Shown here in pieces: positions 45,673 through 56,665 of a stretch of DNA of 64,000 nucleotides. This DNA comes from Arenicola marina (taxonomy: Eukaryota > Annelida > Polychaeta > Arenicolidae). The stretch's first letter is position 1; each line of letters opens with the position of its first letter. Below the pieces are notes generated by a model. It saw only the letters and a program-made list of their open reading frames with translations. It ran no database searches and was not told where the DNA came from. The stretch covers positions 5,833,059-5,897,058 of the forward strand of contig OZ025253.1 of NCBI GenBank assembly GCA_964019135.1. The letters are read 5' to 3'. The translations under genes and the position numbers were made by a program.

Positions 45673-45892
45673 TCACTTGATTGTTTACTTGCAAGATACT
45701 CTAATATTATCAAAAAAACAAAAAAGATGGCAAATTGAAACAGAATTAATCATAGATACAAATATGTACCATCAATATTTATTTATCGCAAGCTTAGATC
45801 TATATCCTTGTGTAATATATCTCAGACACCACGAGCTCTTACTTTGCTTACACAGCAGGCGTCATTTCCGGTTTTAACATAATTAAAATATC

Positions 45893-46075
45893 GCGGACAC
45901 ACCTCCAAAAAGGATTGCCGCCTGGTTAAGCGGCAAATCGTGACTGGCGGTCACTTCTATTGTGAGCCTCAGACAGGACGGATAATTCTGTAATTTTAAG
46001 AAAAGACACTTGGGTATAATATGAATCGGTAAAGCAGCATTAGAGGTCAGGCTGGCGGCTCCCTTTAATAACATG
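45893..46075 (-). repeat. dispersed 180-bp repeat, copy 2
   Basis: Reverse complement of the repeat in SRPRB intron 4 at 31425-31612. Confidence 0.75.
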
Positions 46076-47374
46076 TTCGATTTTTTATTGAATATACTAC
46101 ATGTGTACTTTGATGCTAAGAATGCTATATAAATACATTTCCAGTCAAAACACGTCTGGTTTTTCAATAAAAATATTGCTGTAAGAGTAACTTTAATTAC
46201 GACGGGCTTGCCACCTTCCACCTTGAAACAGTCAATTAAGTGTCACGATAGATCCCTGTACAGGTTAGGCCGTCCCGACCACAACACCACTTCACCCCGG
46301 CAAGTGACTTCCATGCTCCTAACATGACCGGCCGCAAAACCGCTTTGAGCTAGCACGGGAACCGGTTCAACAGCCAGTTCGAGGGTTAATCAAGGATCCG
46401 AAGTCGCGATCTTCGTGGTGTCAGTACCCGCCGCGCTTTGTTTATCGAAAACCAAACAGGGCCGAGTGCAAACCGCCGAACGCTGTGGTGTCAAAAGTGA
46501 CCCAGTTTTATGCACGCCACTCTGCTAGACGGCTTTAAACGAGGCTAATGTATTCATGTTGATAAAAATACTCTTATCTGGGTTAGTCGTGTATATATCA
46601 AGCCCATGCAGTGGTACTGCCAGTACTGTTGCCTTACGGTGCAACTCTCTCAGTATATGTCTGAAGCAAGGGCGAATTGGACAGCGTGTGGGTATCGCAT
46701 CGAAGCTGCATGGATAATTCAGTTTACTTTTGTAAGTATATATGTATATATGTGTGTGGAAATCGCGTTTTACAGTCGTTACGGGGGCCTATGTACTTGG
46801 GGGGGGGGGGGGTATCGGCGGTTGAATGTATCCTATACCTGAGTACGAGGGCTGCTATCTACGACATACAGCTGTCAGTCGACCGCCACTCGGTGTTCGG
46901 TGTAAGCGTAAAACCTGCTGGTCCTATACCAGTCCATTCATCTTTATTCAGTTTGTTGTCGTCATTCTGTTATTTAAATAGACGCCTAACTGGAACGAGT
47001 TGTAGCTATCATTTCACAGGTGTCATTATTACCAGTCAATTATCGCTTTGCAACCTGTATCTGGGATTTTCGAACTAACCTGTTTAAAACCGTTCAAACG
47101 TAGCTATAGCTTTCATGATAGAGCCCGAAGAGTCCGAACTTCTTGGAAATCAAACACGTGTGCAAGATATTAGATAACTTCAGAATCCCACAATGCAAAG
47201 ATGTCAAGAAGCCAAAGTGGGCGTGATTTCAGAGAGGGAAAACTGGACTTTTGATTTGCAAAACTTTGTCGGCCTCAACAATGTATCTTCCCTTCAATTT
47301 TTTAAGAAGTGTGATACGCAGCTAACCCCACAAAAGGAAATCCACTACATTGTTCCCTCTAATTTCTTCAGTTT
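46076..47374. other. no gene recognised
   Basis: Short frames only. There is a G homopolymer at about 46800-46812. Confidence 0.4.
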
Positions 47375-47479
47375 AACCACAGGCGCTTGAAATACCAGCC
47401 CAACACGGAAATTCGTCCGAGGACGCCCACACCCTCCCCACCGGTGTTGGGCTGGTGTTTCAATCAAGCTCCTGTGGTT
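47375..47479. repeat. 105-bp hairpin element
   Basis: AACCACAGGCGCTTG... and its near complement ...CAAGCTCCTGTGGTT form 32-36-bp arms around a 37-bp loop. It could be a very small MITE. No flanking duplication is clear. Confidence 0.6.
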
Positions 47480-48127
47480 CAATAAGGATGCACCCCCCCC
47501 CCCCACCCCCCCTCCTCCCATACTCCCACCATACGGCCTTGACCTTGCTTAGTACAAGTTTCTGTGTTTTGAAAGCAACTTGCGTGTGCTAAGGCCCGCA
47601 CCCCGCCTGGGGGCGCTGCTGTACCACTCCAGCGCTGGCTTCCGGCGTGTAATGGGTTCTGTCTGTTTCGCGTGTGTTTTAATACACCTGATGATTTAAT
47701 GTTTTAGCCACCCCCCCCCCCCCCCCCGGCCCCCAGTTGTGTACACATTGAAACCAGCACATTGAGGAACCTATGGCTCCTGGTATACTGATATGATCAT
47801 TATTATATGCAATGTATATATTATATGCATACAGACATTTGCACAGGTGGGATTCGTACCACTCATCGGCCGCTTGGAGTGGCCTAACAGAGCATACTCG
47901 AAAATTATAGTTCCACGCAGTTATAGTCTATGCAAAGTCAATGTCAATGTGTAATGACTGAATGTAAATGTCCCATCCGTTTTTCAGATCTAGACCGGGT
48001 GTTTCCGCGCCAGGGAGGTTCCGTTCCATGCTATGCGCTGCTCTCATGAGCCATGACAAGGAGCTTTCTCCCCAAGTCTCGGAGTACTATATAGAGACGA
48101 CCGTAAAGCCAATCCGCTCGGAAGACA
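47480..48127. other. upstream flank of the SOCS-box gene
   Basis: C homopolymers at about 47491 and 47711. TATATAG at 48089-48095 lies 33 bp before the ATG, which is too close for a normal leader, so an unseen upstream exon is possible. Confidence 0.4.
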
Positions 48128-49174
48128 ATGTTTAAAAAACATCAGGAATACTCTCTGAGATGTAATTATCATATTCCCAGTCATCACAGATCAAAGGATA
48201 TGAGATCGAAGCCTGACAAAGTGAGCTTGGTCGTAAATCACCCTGAATGCGCTGAGGCGAGCGGCTCAGTTATACCGGAAGTGACGCAATTGCTGCTCCT
48301 GGATGGCGTTTGCGTGCTGGCGCGTCGCGGCGTCCGGACGGAATACCTATTTACCAGCCATGGTTCCTGCGGCAAATCGATATGCCTGGGTACTCTGGGA
48401 AAGGAACAGATTTTGGCTTTGGCCAGAGGCCCCTTTCGGGATATCGAGTTTCATAGTGTGGCCCACAGCAAGGACCGCAGCCGGCTTGTCATTGTCGTCG
48501 GCCTGAGCCTATCAAAGGAAGCCTTGGTGGAGGAAGTGCAGTATATGAGCATTGTCCTCTCCGTCACTGACTGGACCATCCTGCGAACCGTAACGATTAA
48601 TTCGTGGATCACCCCTTCGGTCGTCTTTCATCCCACGGACGCCGACTTCCTGTTTCAATTCCACATCTCCGCGGAACACGGCAGCGCCACGCTGCAGCGA
48701 TATGACGTCACTTCCGGTAGCTTCGCGTGGAGCTGCGAGACTTCGGATATCGATTCGGATGGGGACGCCATGTCCAGAATGGTGTTCTCGCGGGACGGGG
48801 CAAGACTGATCGTGTTAATCATCGAGAGGCTTTGGTACACAAGTGATAATCTCTGCCGAATTTTCGCCGTTGACGTCGATGTCGGGGGAACACTTTTAGC
48901 CGTTACACGTTTGGGATCCAGTGTCGCCTGCGGATGTCACGACGCATGCGCGGTTAATCTAGTTCCGCTGTTGTCCCGATGTGGATCCCAGGTGGCGCTC
49001 CAAGGATTCGGAGATCGCGTCACTCATTTTAAGCTACCGGTTACACTCGATTTGAGGCGTTTATGCCGAATACGAATATTGAAGGCACTGAAGGAGGATG
49101 AAGATGTCAATGTTCTGCCACTACCAGATTCGGTCAAGGCGTTTCTTAGATTTTCTGATGGAAGTTTCAGTTAA
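48128..49174 (+). CDS. beta-propeller-like protein with C-terminal SOCS box
   Basis: A single frame of 348 codons. The C-terminus is a SOCS box. The BC-box is L309-x3-C313-x3-I317 (LRRLCRIRI), which binds elongin B/C. It is followed by the Cul5-type LPLP at 330-333 in LPLPDSVKAFL. Such proteins recruit substrates to an elongin-Cul5 ubiquitin ligase. Residues about 40-300 alternate short beta segments with WD-like phrases (VVFHPTDADFLFQF near 165, RMVFSRDGARLIVL near 217, FAVDVDVGGTLLAV near 248), suggesting a divergent propeller as in WSB-type proteins, but I cannot count blades reliably. There is no signal peptide. The ATG at 48128 (GACAATGTT) is only moderate context, and the first 30 residues are basic and unassigned. 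The frame is intronless, so the gene may be a retrocopy. AATAAA at 49259 follows the stop by about 85 bp. A degenerate partial copy of the 3' end lies at 50393-50590. Confidence 0.8.
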   Translation: MFKKHQEYSLRCNYHIPSHHRSKDMRSKPDKVSLVVNHPECAEASGSVIPEVTQLLLLDGVCVLARRGVRTEYLFTSHGSCGKSICLGTLGKEQILALARGPFRDIEFHSVAHSKDRSRLVIVVGLSLSKEALVEEVQYMSIVLSVTDWTILRTVTINSWITPSVVFHPTDADFLFQFHISAEHGSATLQRYDVTSGSFAWSCETSDIDSDGDAMSRMVFSRDGARLIVLIIERLWYTSDNLCRIFAVDVDVGGTLLAVTRLGSSVACGCHDACAVNLVPLLSRCGSQVALQGFGDRVTHFKLPVTLDLRRLCRIRILKALKEDEDVNVLPLPDSVKAFLRFSDGSFS

Positions 49175-49258
49175 TGAACTTGATGAAAAAAGTCAATTCC
49201 CACCTCATACATAGGCTACAATTATAAAGTAGGAAAATTAGAAAAGCATAAATGAACT

Positions 49259-49264
49259 AAATAA
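49259..49264 (+). terminator. polyadenylation signal after the SOCS-box gene
   Basis: AATAAA about 85 bp downstream of the stop codon in AT-rich context. Confidence 0.5.
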
Positions 49265-49532
49265 AAAAGCTAAAGCAACGTGATTCTTTAGCGTATATTT
49301 AATCCCTTTTAGTTTCGCTTTATGATGCTCGAGCAAGGTGATATTTTGCAATATATAAGGCCATTGAACTAATGGATATATCTGTAACTGGAACGTCAAG
49401 ATATCGACGTGATAACAACATGGTACGTCGCGTCAAAATAAATGTCTGCGTTCAGAAAAAAAATTGTTGTTGCTCTTTTGTCTTCCAATTTGTCTGCATC
49501 ATATCGTGCATGGCCTCACAGCGCCACAGCGA

Positions 49533-49732
49533 CGGGGCGGATCAAGGAATTTGAAAAGGGGGGGTCCGAAGTTGCGACCGGGGGAGGGGGAGCTCTGAAG
49601 AAAATTGCGACTACCATCCCCCATTTTTTGACGACCGGAGGGGGGTCCATTGAGAACTTGCGACTGGGGAGGGGTTCACGTCAAAAAGGGTGGAGGGGGG
49701 GGGGGGGGGGCAGATCCCTGGATCGGCTCTTG
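49533..49732. mobile_element. degenerate CAGGGGCGGATC-family element
   Basis: The left end GGGGCGGATCAAGGAATTTG and diverged right end CCTGGATCGGCTCTTG resemble the ends of the elements at 16918 and 35711. The interior is G-rich. No target duplication is visible. Confidence 0.5.
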
Positions 49733-50218
49733 CAACATGGCTCCCAGACATCCTATCATTCTTATATTTATAGGAATAGTCTATACTTGAGCCAAGCGTT
49801 CTATGTATATATGTTATATATGTTACTGGTGATATTGCTGTGGTGTATAAACAGTAACTTTCAGGGGTACATGGCCGTCTACGTTTTGTCTCTCAATATT
49901 AATGCAGTTGTCGATAGATTTATTCCTAAATTGGTGTCCTGCTGTCTGCCAAAGGGTCATAAAAGCTACAGATAATGCCACAACTAGCGAGGTGCTGAAT
50001 ATGGATGATCTGCCTTTGATGGCGCTGGCAGGCGGCATGACGCTAAGGATGTAATACTGCTAACTTGTAAGTAGCAATATATAAGTAAAAGGTGATGAAG
50101 ACATTTACATTCTTCAGTAATATAGATAAGATACAAATCTCAACGCGTTTGTAAACAATCCTATTTGTTGGTAAACTATCCTATAATTAACATGATAGAT
50201 TGTCTTATAAACTCCTAT
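49733..50218. other. no gene recognised
   Basis: AT-rich spacer between the SOCS-box gene and its partial copy. I see nothing in it that I can name. Confidence 0.4.
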
Positions 50219-50376
50219 ATTTGAGATACAAAACTAACATTACTTATAATTAATCACTATACTGTACCGGGAGCTATGCCGTCACAAAAATATTCCGATT
50301 TGAGATACAAAACTAATATTACTTATAATTAATCACTATACTGTGCCGGGAGCTATGCCGTCACAAAATATTCCGA
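50219..50376. repeat. 79-bp tandem duplication
   Basis: A block from TTTGAGATACAAAACTAA to CACAAAATATTCCGA occurs twice head to tail, with three or four differences. Confidence 0.9.
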
Positions 50377-50392
50377 TATGTCGTACCTCAGG

Positions 50393-50590
50393 TAGCCACG
50401 ACGCATGCCCGGTCGTTTATCTAGTTCCGCTTTTGTCGCCGTGTAGCTCCCGGGTTGCGCTACAGAGATTTGCGTCACTCATGTTGAGCTACCGGTTACA
50501 CTCGTTTTGAGGCGTTAATGCCGCGTACGATTATTGAAAGCCGTGGTTGGCTAGTTATGGCGAGCAAGGTGCTATTTTGCAATACATATA
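50393..50590 (+). pseudogene. partial degenerate copy of the SOCS-box gene 3' end
   Basis: About 150 bp match 48940-49085 of the SOCS-box gene: CGACGCATGC, TCTAGTTCCGCT, GCGTCACTCAT, AGCTACCGGTTACACTCG and TTTGAGGCGTT occur in the same order, with indels and frame breaks. Sequence matching the 3' flank (GAGCAAGGTG then ATTTTGCAATA) follows, but the SOCS box proper is deleted. This is a decayed local duplication. Confidence 0.8.
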
Positions 50591-52859
50591 CTGCTAATGA
50601 CTCTTCTTGAGACAACTCATGTCGCGCGTAGCTACGACCGAGTTGAGCGCTCGCCTTAGATATCTCAAGTCTCCATTATCATTATGCATCGCGTTTCCGC
50701 TCGTGATTATAATTTTATTAATCAAATGGCAGCGTAAATATCACCACAGCATTAAAAATTTCACCTGCATACCTGCATGCCGGTGGACACCCAGCCAGGG
50801 GTAGTCGGGGTGTGACGGTGGCCGCTGTGTTTGTAGATGATCGCTGAAGCCATGCAGCCGATTCAGATATTGAACGTATAGGTAAGCCTGTAACAGACGC
50901 GCCGAGTATCGATTGGTCCCGGGTGTCTGTCTGTCTGTCGCGTACGGCGGGCGGGTCCGTCCATCCATTCGCTCGCTCGCCACACACGTGTCTATGTACA
51001 GAGCATCACACGTACCGACCAGTCCCCCTCGCGTGGCTGGCGTCAGGGCCCCTGGGACTGGGACCCTCTCTCATATTAATGTCACCCAGGTAATAATACC
51101 AAACATTCAATATACGTACGTGACGCTGGGATTATGGAGCCACGCCGCTCGGGGACACTGAAGGAGGATACACCGAGGTATACATATACATAAAGCCGCG
51201 TATTCGATTCGCCGCCATGTCGCTGCCTCCAAGTGGATATTATAACCGTGATGTGGTGGGACAATAGGAGTTACTTGATGTGAATAGTATGTAGTTCATT
51301 GGTGACGTAGCAACCGTGCGATCGACAGGATACACAGGCAGTGGGCATTACGCGAGTACCAGCAGATGTGTGGTGACCACCAGGCAATGTAAGTTGTCAG
51401 AACGATATGAGCTTCGTATTTAACTCCGTATTTGGAGGTTAACATCTGTTTATATTTTTGGTGCTATTCACCGAAAATAATACGGTTCCATATAATGATT
51501 ATAATTTGTAAAAAATGTACACATAATGGTGAATTCAAAGTATTGTTGATTTAGATTTTGGTTCAGAGACAATGGATTGATTTGCGTACTTAATCGCTAG
51601 AGAGCATCTCGGAAACAAACAATACTATTCTGAACCAGCAGATGTATTTGGAATAAGCATAGAAAAGGGAAGTACATATGATCAACACAGCAACGTTTAG
51701 CAAATAGATATATTTATAATTAAGACCAAGCCATGTAAATCTACGACTAGATAAAATCGCTCAGCAGATGCATATGAAGGGGGAATGTTTCAGACATTAG
51801 ACATCAGGTCGTGGGTTTCGAATCCCGGGCATTAATCGCATTGGGGTTTAGCCTTCACGGGCACCTAGCGGCATAAATCACCAACAGTTTATGTCAGGGA
51901 TTAGACATAGACCACGGTGGCCGTGATATGACTCAGCCTCTTGCCCTCGCGATCAGTGTAGAGAGAGAGGGGGGGGGGGGCAAGGACTATTTCCGCTCCT
52001 CGGGGAAAGAGGGGATTGGGAAACTGGGAATGAAGACAATAATTCTTCGTGAACTGGGAATTGGGTACTAGCCGACAGTCGTGATCAAGGATTTCCATTA
52101 ATCGTGAACTGGGAATTGGGAACTCTAATATTAAATAGCAGTGAAACGGAAAATCATCAATTTAGTATCATGTATCTGCCTTTCCTTTGTATGCCTATCC
52201 TTTTTTAAATTAATTCATCGTAACCTGGGGATACAGAAATTTATTCGTCGTGATCTAGAAACACGACCCCCCCCCCTCCCTGCCCCCCCCCTGTAGAGGC
52301 GGTCCCGGGATATGGCCCCTGTGTACCCTTAAAGACTTCATGCGAAATCAAACAAAATGTGACCCCTAATTAAGGTGTCCGTAACAACCATTGATAAACA
52401 TTAAATATGCGCGACAGGCGCGTTAAGACGATAATTCTACAAAATAATGAAGATTCATATGACGTTATGTACTGGATGGAAGAAAAATGGCTGCACTGGG
52501 GTGCGCGGGACATTTTCTCAACCGGTTCCTGTTTCAGCATCAAGTGATATGGTCGGGAAATAGGTAAACGGAAGCTGACTCTGCACCTACCCCTCGTTCT
52601 TGATCTATTTGTGCAGTTTGGAGCTCCCATCTAGCACAAAACGTCATACCTGGGGCCATCACCCCAGCGCACTGGCAATCCAGAACACCTTCTTGTGGCG
52701 TTGTTGGGAATGGGGAGACAAGGGGTTCGGTGAAGTTCGTACGAAACAAAAACACAGATGTGTACTGAAACCAACATATATTCAGAAATGGCATGTTTAT
52801 ATTATGCACATTAGGGCTACCGCATAGAACTTTCTGTACCACATGTCTATATTATTATT
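50591..52859. other. no gene recognised
   Basis: Short frames only. A CGTGAACTGGGAATTGGG phrase occurs twice near 52050-52125. A box-B-like GGTTTCGAATCCC near 51815 lacks a matching box A. Confidence 0.4.
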
Positions 52860-53640
52860 ATTGTTTATTTTGTACCAAAGGATACAATAAGTACATATCA
52901 TTTTGTGCAAAGGTGGGTAAGAATATCGCCTAGTTCTTGCTTGTTTAAAAAGGCGGGTTTATGTAAATCATTTTAAACTTCTTTGATGAACGAAGTATCA
53001 CATAAAAGACGTTCATCCATACTAGAAACGTAAGCACGGCGTAAACATTGTTTAAAATCAACATTCAAAGGAGTTAAAATATGATGAATCAACCCTTTGG
53101 TTTGCCATTATGAGATTTGGAGACATATTAGAATCACTTCCCTGGAGGGCTAAATTCGATAAAAGTCGCACCACTTCATTGGTGTCCCCAAGGCAGCCGG
53201 AAATAAAAGAAGACCATCGACAAGATAACTCTAGCTGCACTAGGAGACAATTCGCGATTAGAGGTAACATTTGGCCATGGGTAAGTGGGGGCAAGTTAAA
53301 AATCGTTCTGACCGCTTTACGCCAGGCGGTATAAAACTTATGTACAGAAAAGTGTTGAAAGTCCCACAAGCAAGTACCATAAAAAGGAGTACAAAATGCT
53401 GAAAAGAGCTGCCACTTTGTCTCTAAGTTACAGAATCTGAAATTGACCATGATAGCTATCACGCGAGTGTTAAAGTCTTCACATAATTCCTCAACTCTTC
53501 TGGCATGACTATCAGGGCCTATTATGTGGCTAAGGTGCAAACCAATTTGAGAATAACGAACAGGTATACTGTCAAAGACAAAAAGCACCTCACGGCCATT
53601 GCTTGGGCATTATAAATGTCGGTTTCCAAGCATACCAATC
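52860..53640 (-). pseudogene. LINE reverse transcriptase C-terminal fragment
   Basis: The minus strand reads HLSHIIGP near 53530, then VNFRFCNLETKWQLFSAFCTPFYGTCLWDF (53370-53460), FYTAWRKAVRTIFNLPPLTHGQMLPLI (53270-53340) and RLLSNLALQGS (53140). The YGTxLWDF, WRKAxR and LPPLTH blocks are the post-RT region typical of CR1/Jockey-like LINEs of marine invertebrates. Frame breaks occur upstream of 53588, and the catalytic RT core is absent. The sequence after the coding part ends in AT-rich DNA toward 52860. Confidence 0.75.
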
Positions 53641-53756
53641 ATGTCCAGTGCGAAGATGTAGATATGTATATAATATATACCTATCATGTATTTCCAAGTC
53701 TAAACGTCGGACAAAGATACGAGTGACCAAGAACTGCTAACTATGAATTGTGTGAA

Positions 53757-54025
53757 GGAGAAATCGACCAAGAACTGGTTGGCTGTATATTCAGGACGTT
53801 TTACCCACGTGTGGTCATATCGCGTTAAATGGGAGAAGGACGGGAGAGCGGAACCCTGTCTCCGGGGTAACCCTTTATTCTTGGTAAAGAAAAACATGGT
53901 ATATTTATCCTGCGACCACACAGACATGACCACAGCAGGGCTCGAACCACCGAGCCACGTCCCGCTAGGCTCTCCGTGGCCAGAGCGAGCGCTCTTACCC
54001 ACTGAACTATCGAGGCGGCCCCAAA
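53757..54025 (-). mobile_element. tRNA-derived SINE, family 1, best tRNA-like head
   Basis: On the minus strand: CGATAGTTCAGTGGGTAAGA (box A), GCTCTGGCCACGGAGAGCC and GGTGGTTCGAGCCC (box B with intact TTCGA), followed by the GGGTTACCCCGGA body shared with 31155-31420. Confidence 0.8.
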
Positions 54026-54657
54026 TCAACCAAAGAACAACATTTGATGGGACGATCTGATTGGTCGGCATGCGGGTCTGTTTATTTCTTGGAGCATTGC
54101 TTATGAGCGTTATTTGGAGGTTATTTTATATGTTGCAAAATTGACACGTGAATTTTAAATTATTAATTGTTTGAGGTCAAGCCAACGACAATTAGCAGCA
54201 CCTCAGTATGAAAGCACGTGGGTCTGTGTGTCCCCATGACGTCATTTTCGTCTCAAATTAAATTAATGTAGGCTTACGCCAATCTATCAATAATATTCCC
54301 CACCACTATTTGGGAATTATAACACGAGAATATAAATCTGAGTTTGATATGTATTTATATTGATCAACCTGAGCTGCGGTTGTGTTATCGTGCCACCGCC
54401 TGTTTACTGGTGTGTCCCTAGCAGAGCGATGCTGATAAAGGGCCGTCATCAGATCGATCGAACAGATAATTGCCGTCAATCCCATAGCGTCACATGGCGC
54501 GGCAAGCCTATTATTCACTGACATGAACGTGTCTGTGAAACACCATCGAAAGCCATCGCATGATTGCAGCCGTGTAACACAATACAAGGCCAGATTTAGA
54601 ACGTTAAAAGGATTGTCGAGTGTGTGTGGGTAGGAGATTTGGATGGACTTAACTTGC
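54026..54657. other. no gene recognised
   Basis: AT-rich flank of the following minisatellite. Nothing is recognised. Confidence 0.4.
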
Positions 54658-56665
54658 GACGGGGTGTCCCAAGGAATGAGCGTCCACAATAAAACGGGGT
54701 GTCGCAAGGAATGAGCGTCCACAATAAAACGGGGTGTCGCCAGGAATTACGTCCACAATAAAACGGGGTGTCGCAAGGAATTACGTCCACAATAAAACGG
54801 GGTGTCGCAAGGAATGAGCGTCCACAATAAAACGGGGTGTCGCAAGGAATTACGTCCACAATAAAACGGGGTGTCGCAAGGAATTACGTCCACAATAAAA
54901 CGGGGTGTCGCCAGGAATTACGTCCACAATAAAACGGGGTGTCGCTAGTAATTACGTCCACAATAAAACGGGGTGTCGCAAGGAAGAAGCGTCCATAATA
55001 AACGGGGTGTCGCAAGGAAGGAGCGTCCACAATAAAACGGGGTGTAGCAAGGACGGGGCATCCACAATAAAACGGGGTGTCGCAAGGAATTACGTCCACA
55101 ATAAAACGGGGTGTCGCAAGGAATTACGTCCACAATAAAACAGGGTGTCGCAAGGAAGGAGCGTCCATAATAAAACGGGGTGTCGCAAGGAATGAGCGTC
55201 CACAATAAAACGGGGTGTCGCCAGGAATTACGTCCACAATAAAACGGGGTGTCGCAAGGAATTACGTCCACAATAAAACGGGGTGTCGCAAGGAAGGAGC
55301 GTCCATAATAAAACGGGGTGTCGCAAGGAATGAGCGTCCACAATAGAACGGGGTGTCGCAAGGAATTACGTCCACAATAAAACGGGGTGTCGCAAGGAAT
55401 TACGTCCACAATAAAACGGGGTGTCGCCAGGAATTACGTCCACAATAAAACGGGGTGTCGCTAGTAATTACGTCCACAATAAAACGGGGTGTCGCAAGGA
55501 AGAAGCGTCCACAATAAACGGGGTGTCGCAAGGAAGGAGCGTCCACAATAAAACGGGGTGTAGCAAGGACGGGGCATCCACAATAAAACGGGGTGTCGCA
55601 AGGAAGGAGCGTCCACAATAAACGGGGTGTCGCAAGGAAGGGGCATCCACAATAAATGAAATGTTGTAAGAAAAAGGCGTCCACAATAAAACAGGGTGCC
55701 GCAAGGTAGAGGCGTCCACAATAAAACGGGGTGTCGCAAGGAATGAGCGTCCACAATAAAACGGGGTGTCGCAAGAAAGGAACGTCCACAATAAAACGGG
55801 GTGTCGCAAGGAAGGGGCGTCCACAATAAAAAGGGGTGTCGCAAGGAAGGAGCGTCCACAATAAACGGGGTGTCGCAAGGAAGAAGCGTCCACAATAAAA
55901 CGGGGTATCGCAAGGAATGAGCGTCCACAATAAAACGGGGTGTCGCCAGGAATTACGTCCACAATAAAACGGGTGTCGCAAGGAGTTACGTCCACAATAA
56001 AACGGGGTGTCGTAAGGAAGGAGCGTCCACAATAAAACGGGGTGTCGCAAGGAAGGAGCGTCCACAATAAATGGGGTGTCGCAAGGAAGGAGCGTCCACA
56101 ATAAAACGGGGTGTCGCAAGGAATGAGCGTCCACAATAAAACGGGGTGTCGCCAGGACGGAACGTCCACAATAAAACGGGGTGTCGCAGATAAGGAACGT
56201 CCACAATAAAACGGGGTGTCGCAAGGACGGAACGTCCACAATAAAACGGGGTGTCGCAAGTAAGGAACGTCCACAATAAAACGGGGTGTCGCAAGTAAGG
56301 AACGTCCACAATAAAACGGGGTGTCGCAAGGAAGGAGCGTCCACAATAAAACGGGGTGTCGCAAGGAAGGAACGTCCACAATAAAACGGTGTGTCGCAAG
56401 GAATTACGTCCACAATAAAACGGGGTGTCGCAAGGAATGAGCGTCTACAATAAAACGGGGTGTCGCAGAGAATTACGTCCACAATAAAACGGGGTGTTGC
56501 AAGGAATTACGTCCACAATAAAACGGGGTGTCGCAAGGAATGAGCGTCCACAATAAAACGGGGTGTCGCCAGGAATGAGCGTCCACAATAAAACGGGGTG
56601 TCGCCAGGAATGAGCGTCCACAATAAAACGGGGTGTCGCCAGGAATGAGCGTCCACAATAAAACG
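54658..56665. repeat. 34-36-bp minisatellite, about 58 copies
   Basis: The unit is CGGGGTGTCGCAAGGAA followed by TTACGTCC or TGAGCGTCC or GGAGCGTCC, then ACAATAAAA. Nearly every unit contains AATAAA on the plus strand. Diagnostic variants recur at 516 bp (54901/55417 and 55041/55557), a higher-order repeat of about 15 units. Minus-strand frames stay open across many units as FIVDVIPCDTP-like repeats, but unit length varies between 34 and 36, so no protein is implied. Confidence 0.95.

Noticed and set aside
47840..47895. tRNA-like GGTACGAATCCC on the minus strand
   Set aside because: It has a box-B-like core only. Box A and the cloverleaf stems are not visible.
51790..51835. Box-B-like GGTTTCGAATCCC
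   Set aside because: It carries an extra T within the core and has no box A at proper spacing.
54658..56665. CRISPR-like array
   Set aside because: Units are head-to-tail with no unique spacers, and the genome is eukaryotic. The same applies to the 20-, 21- and 53-bp arrays.
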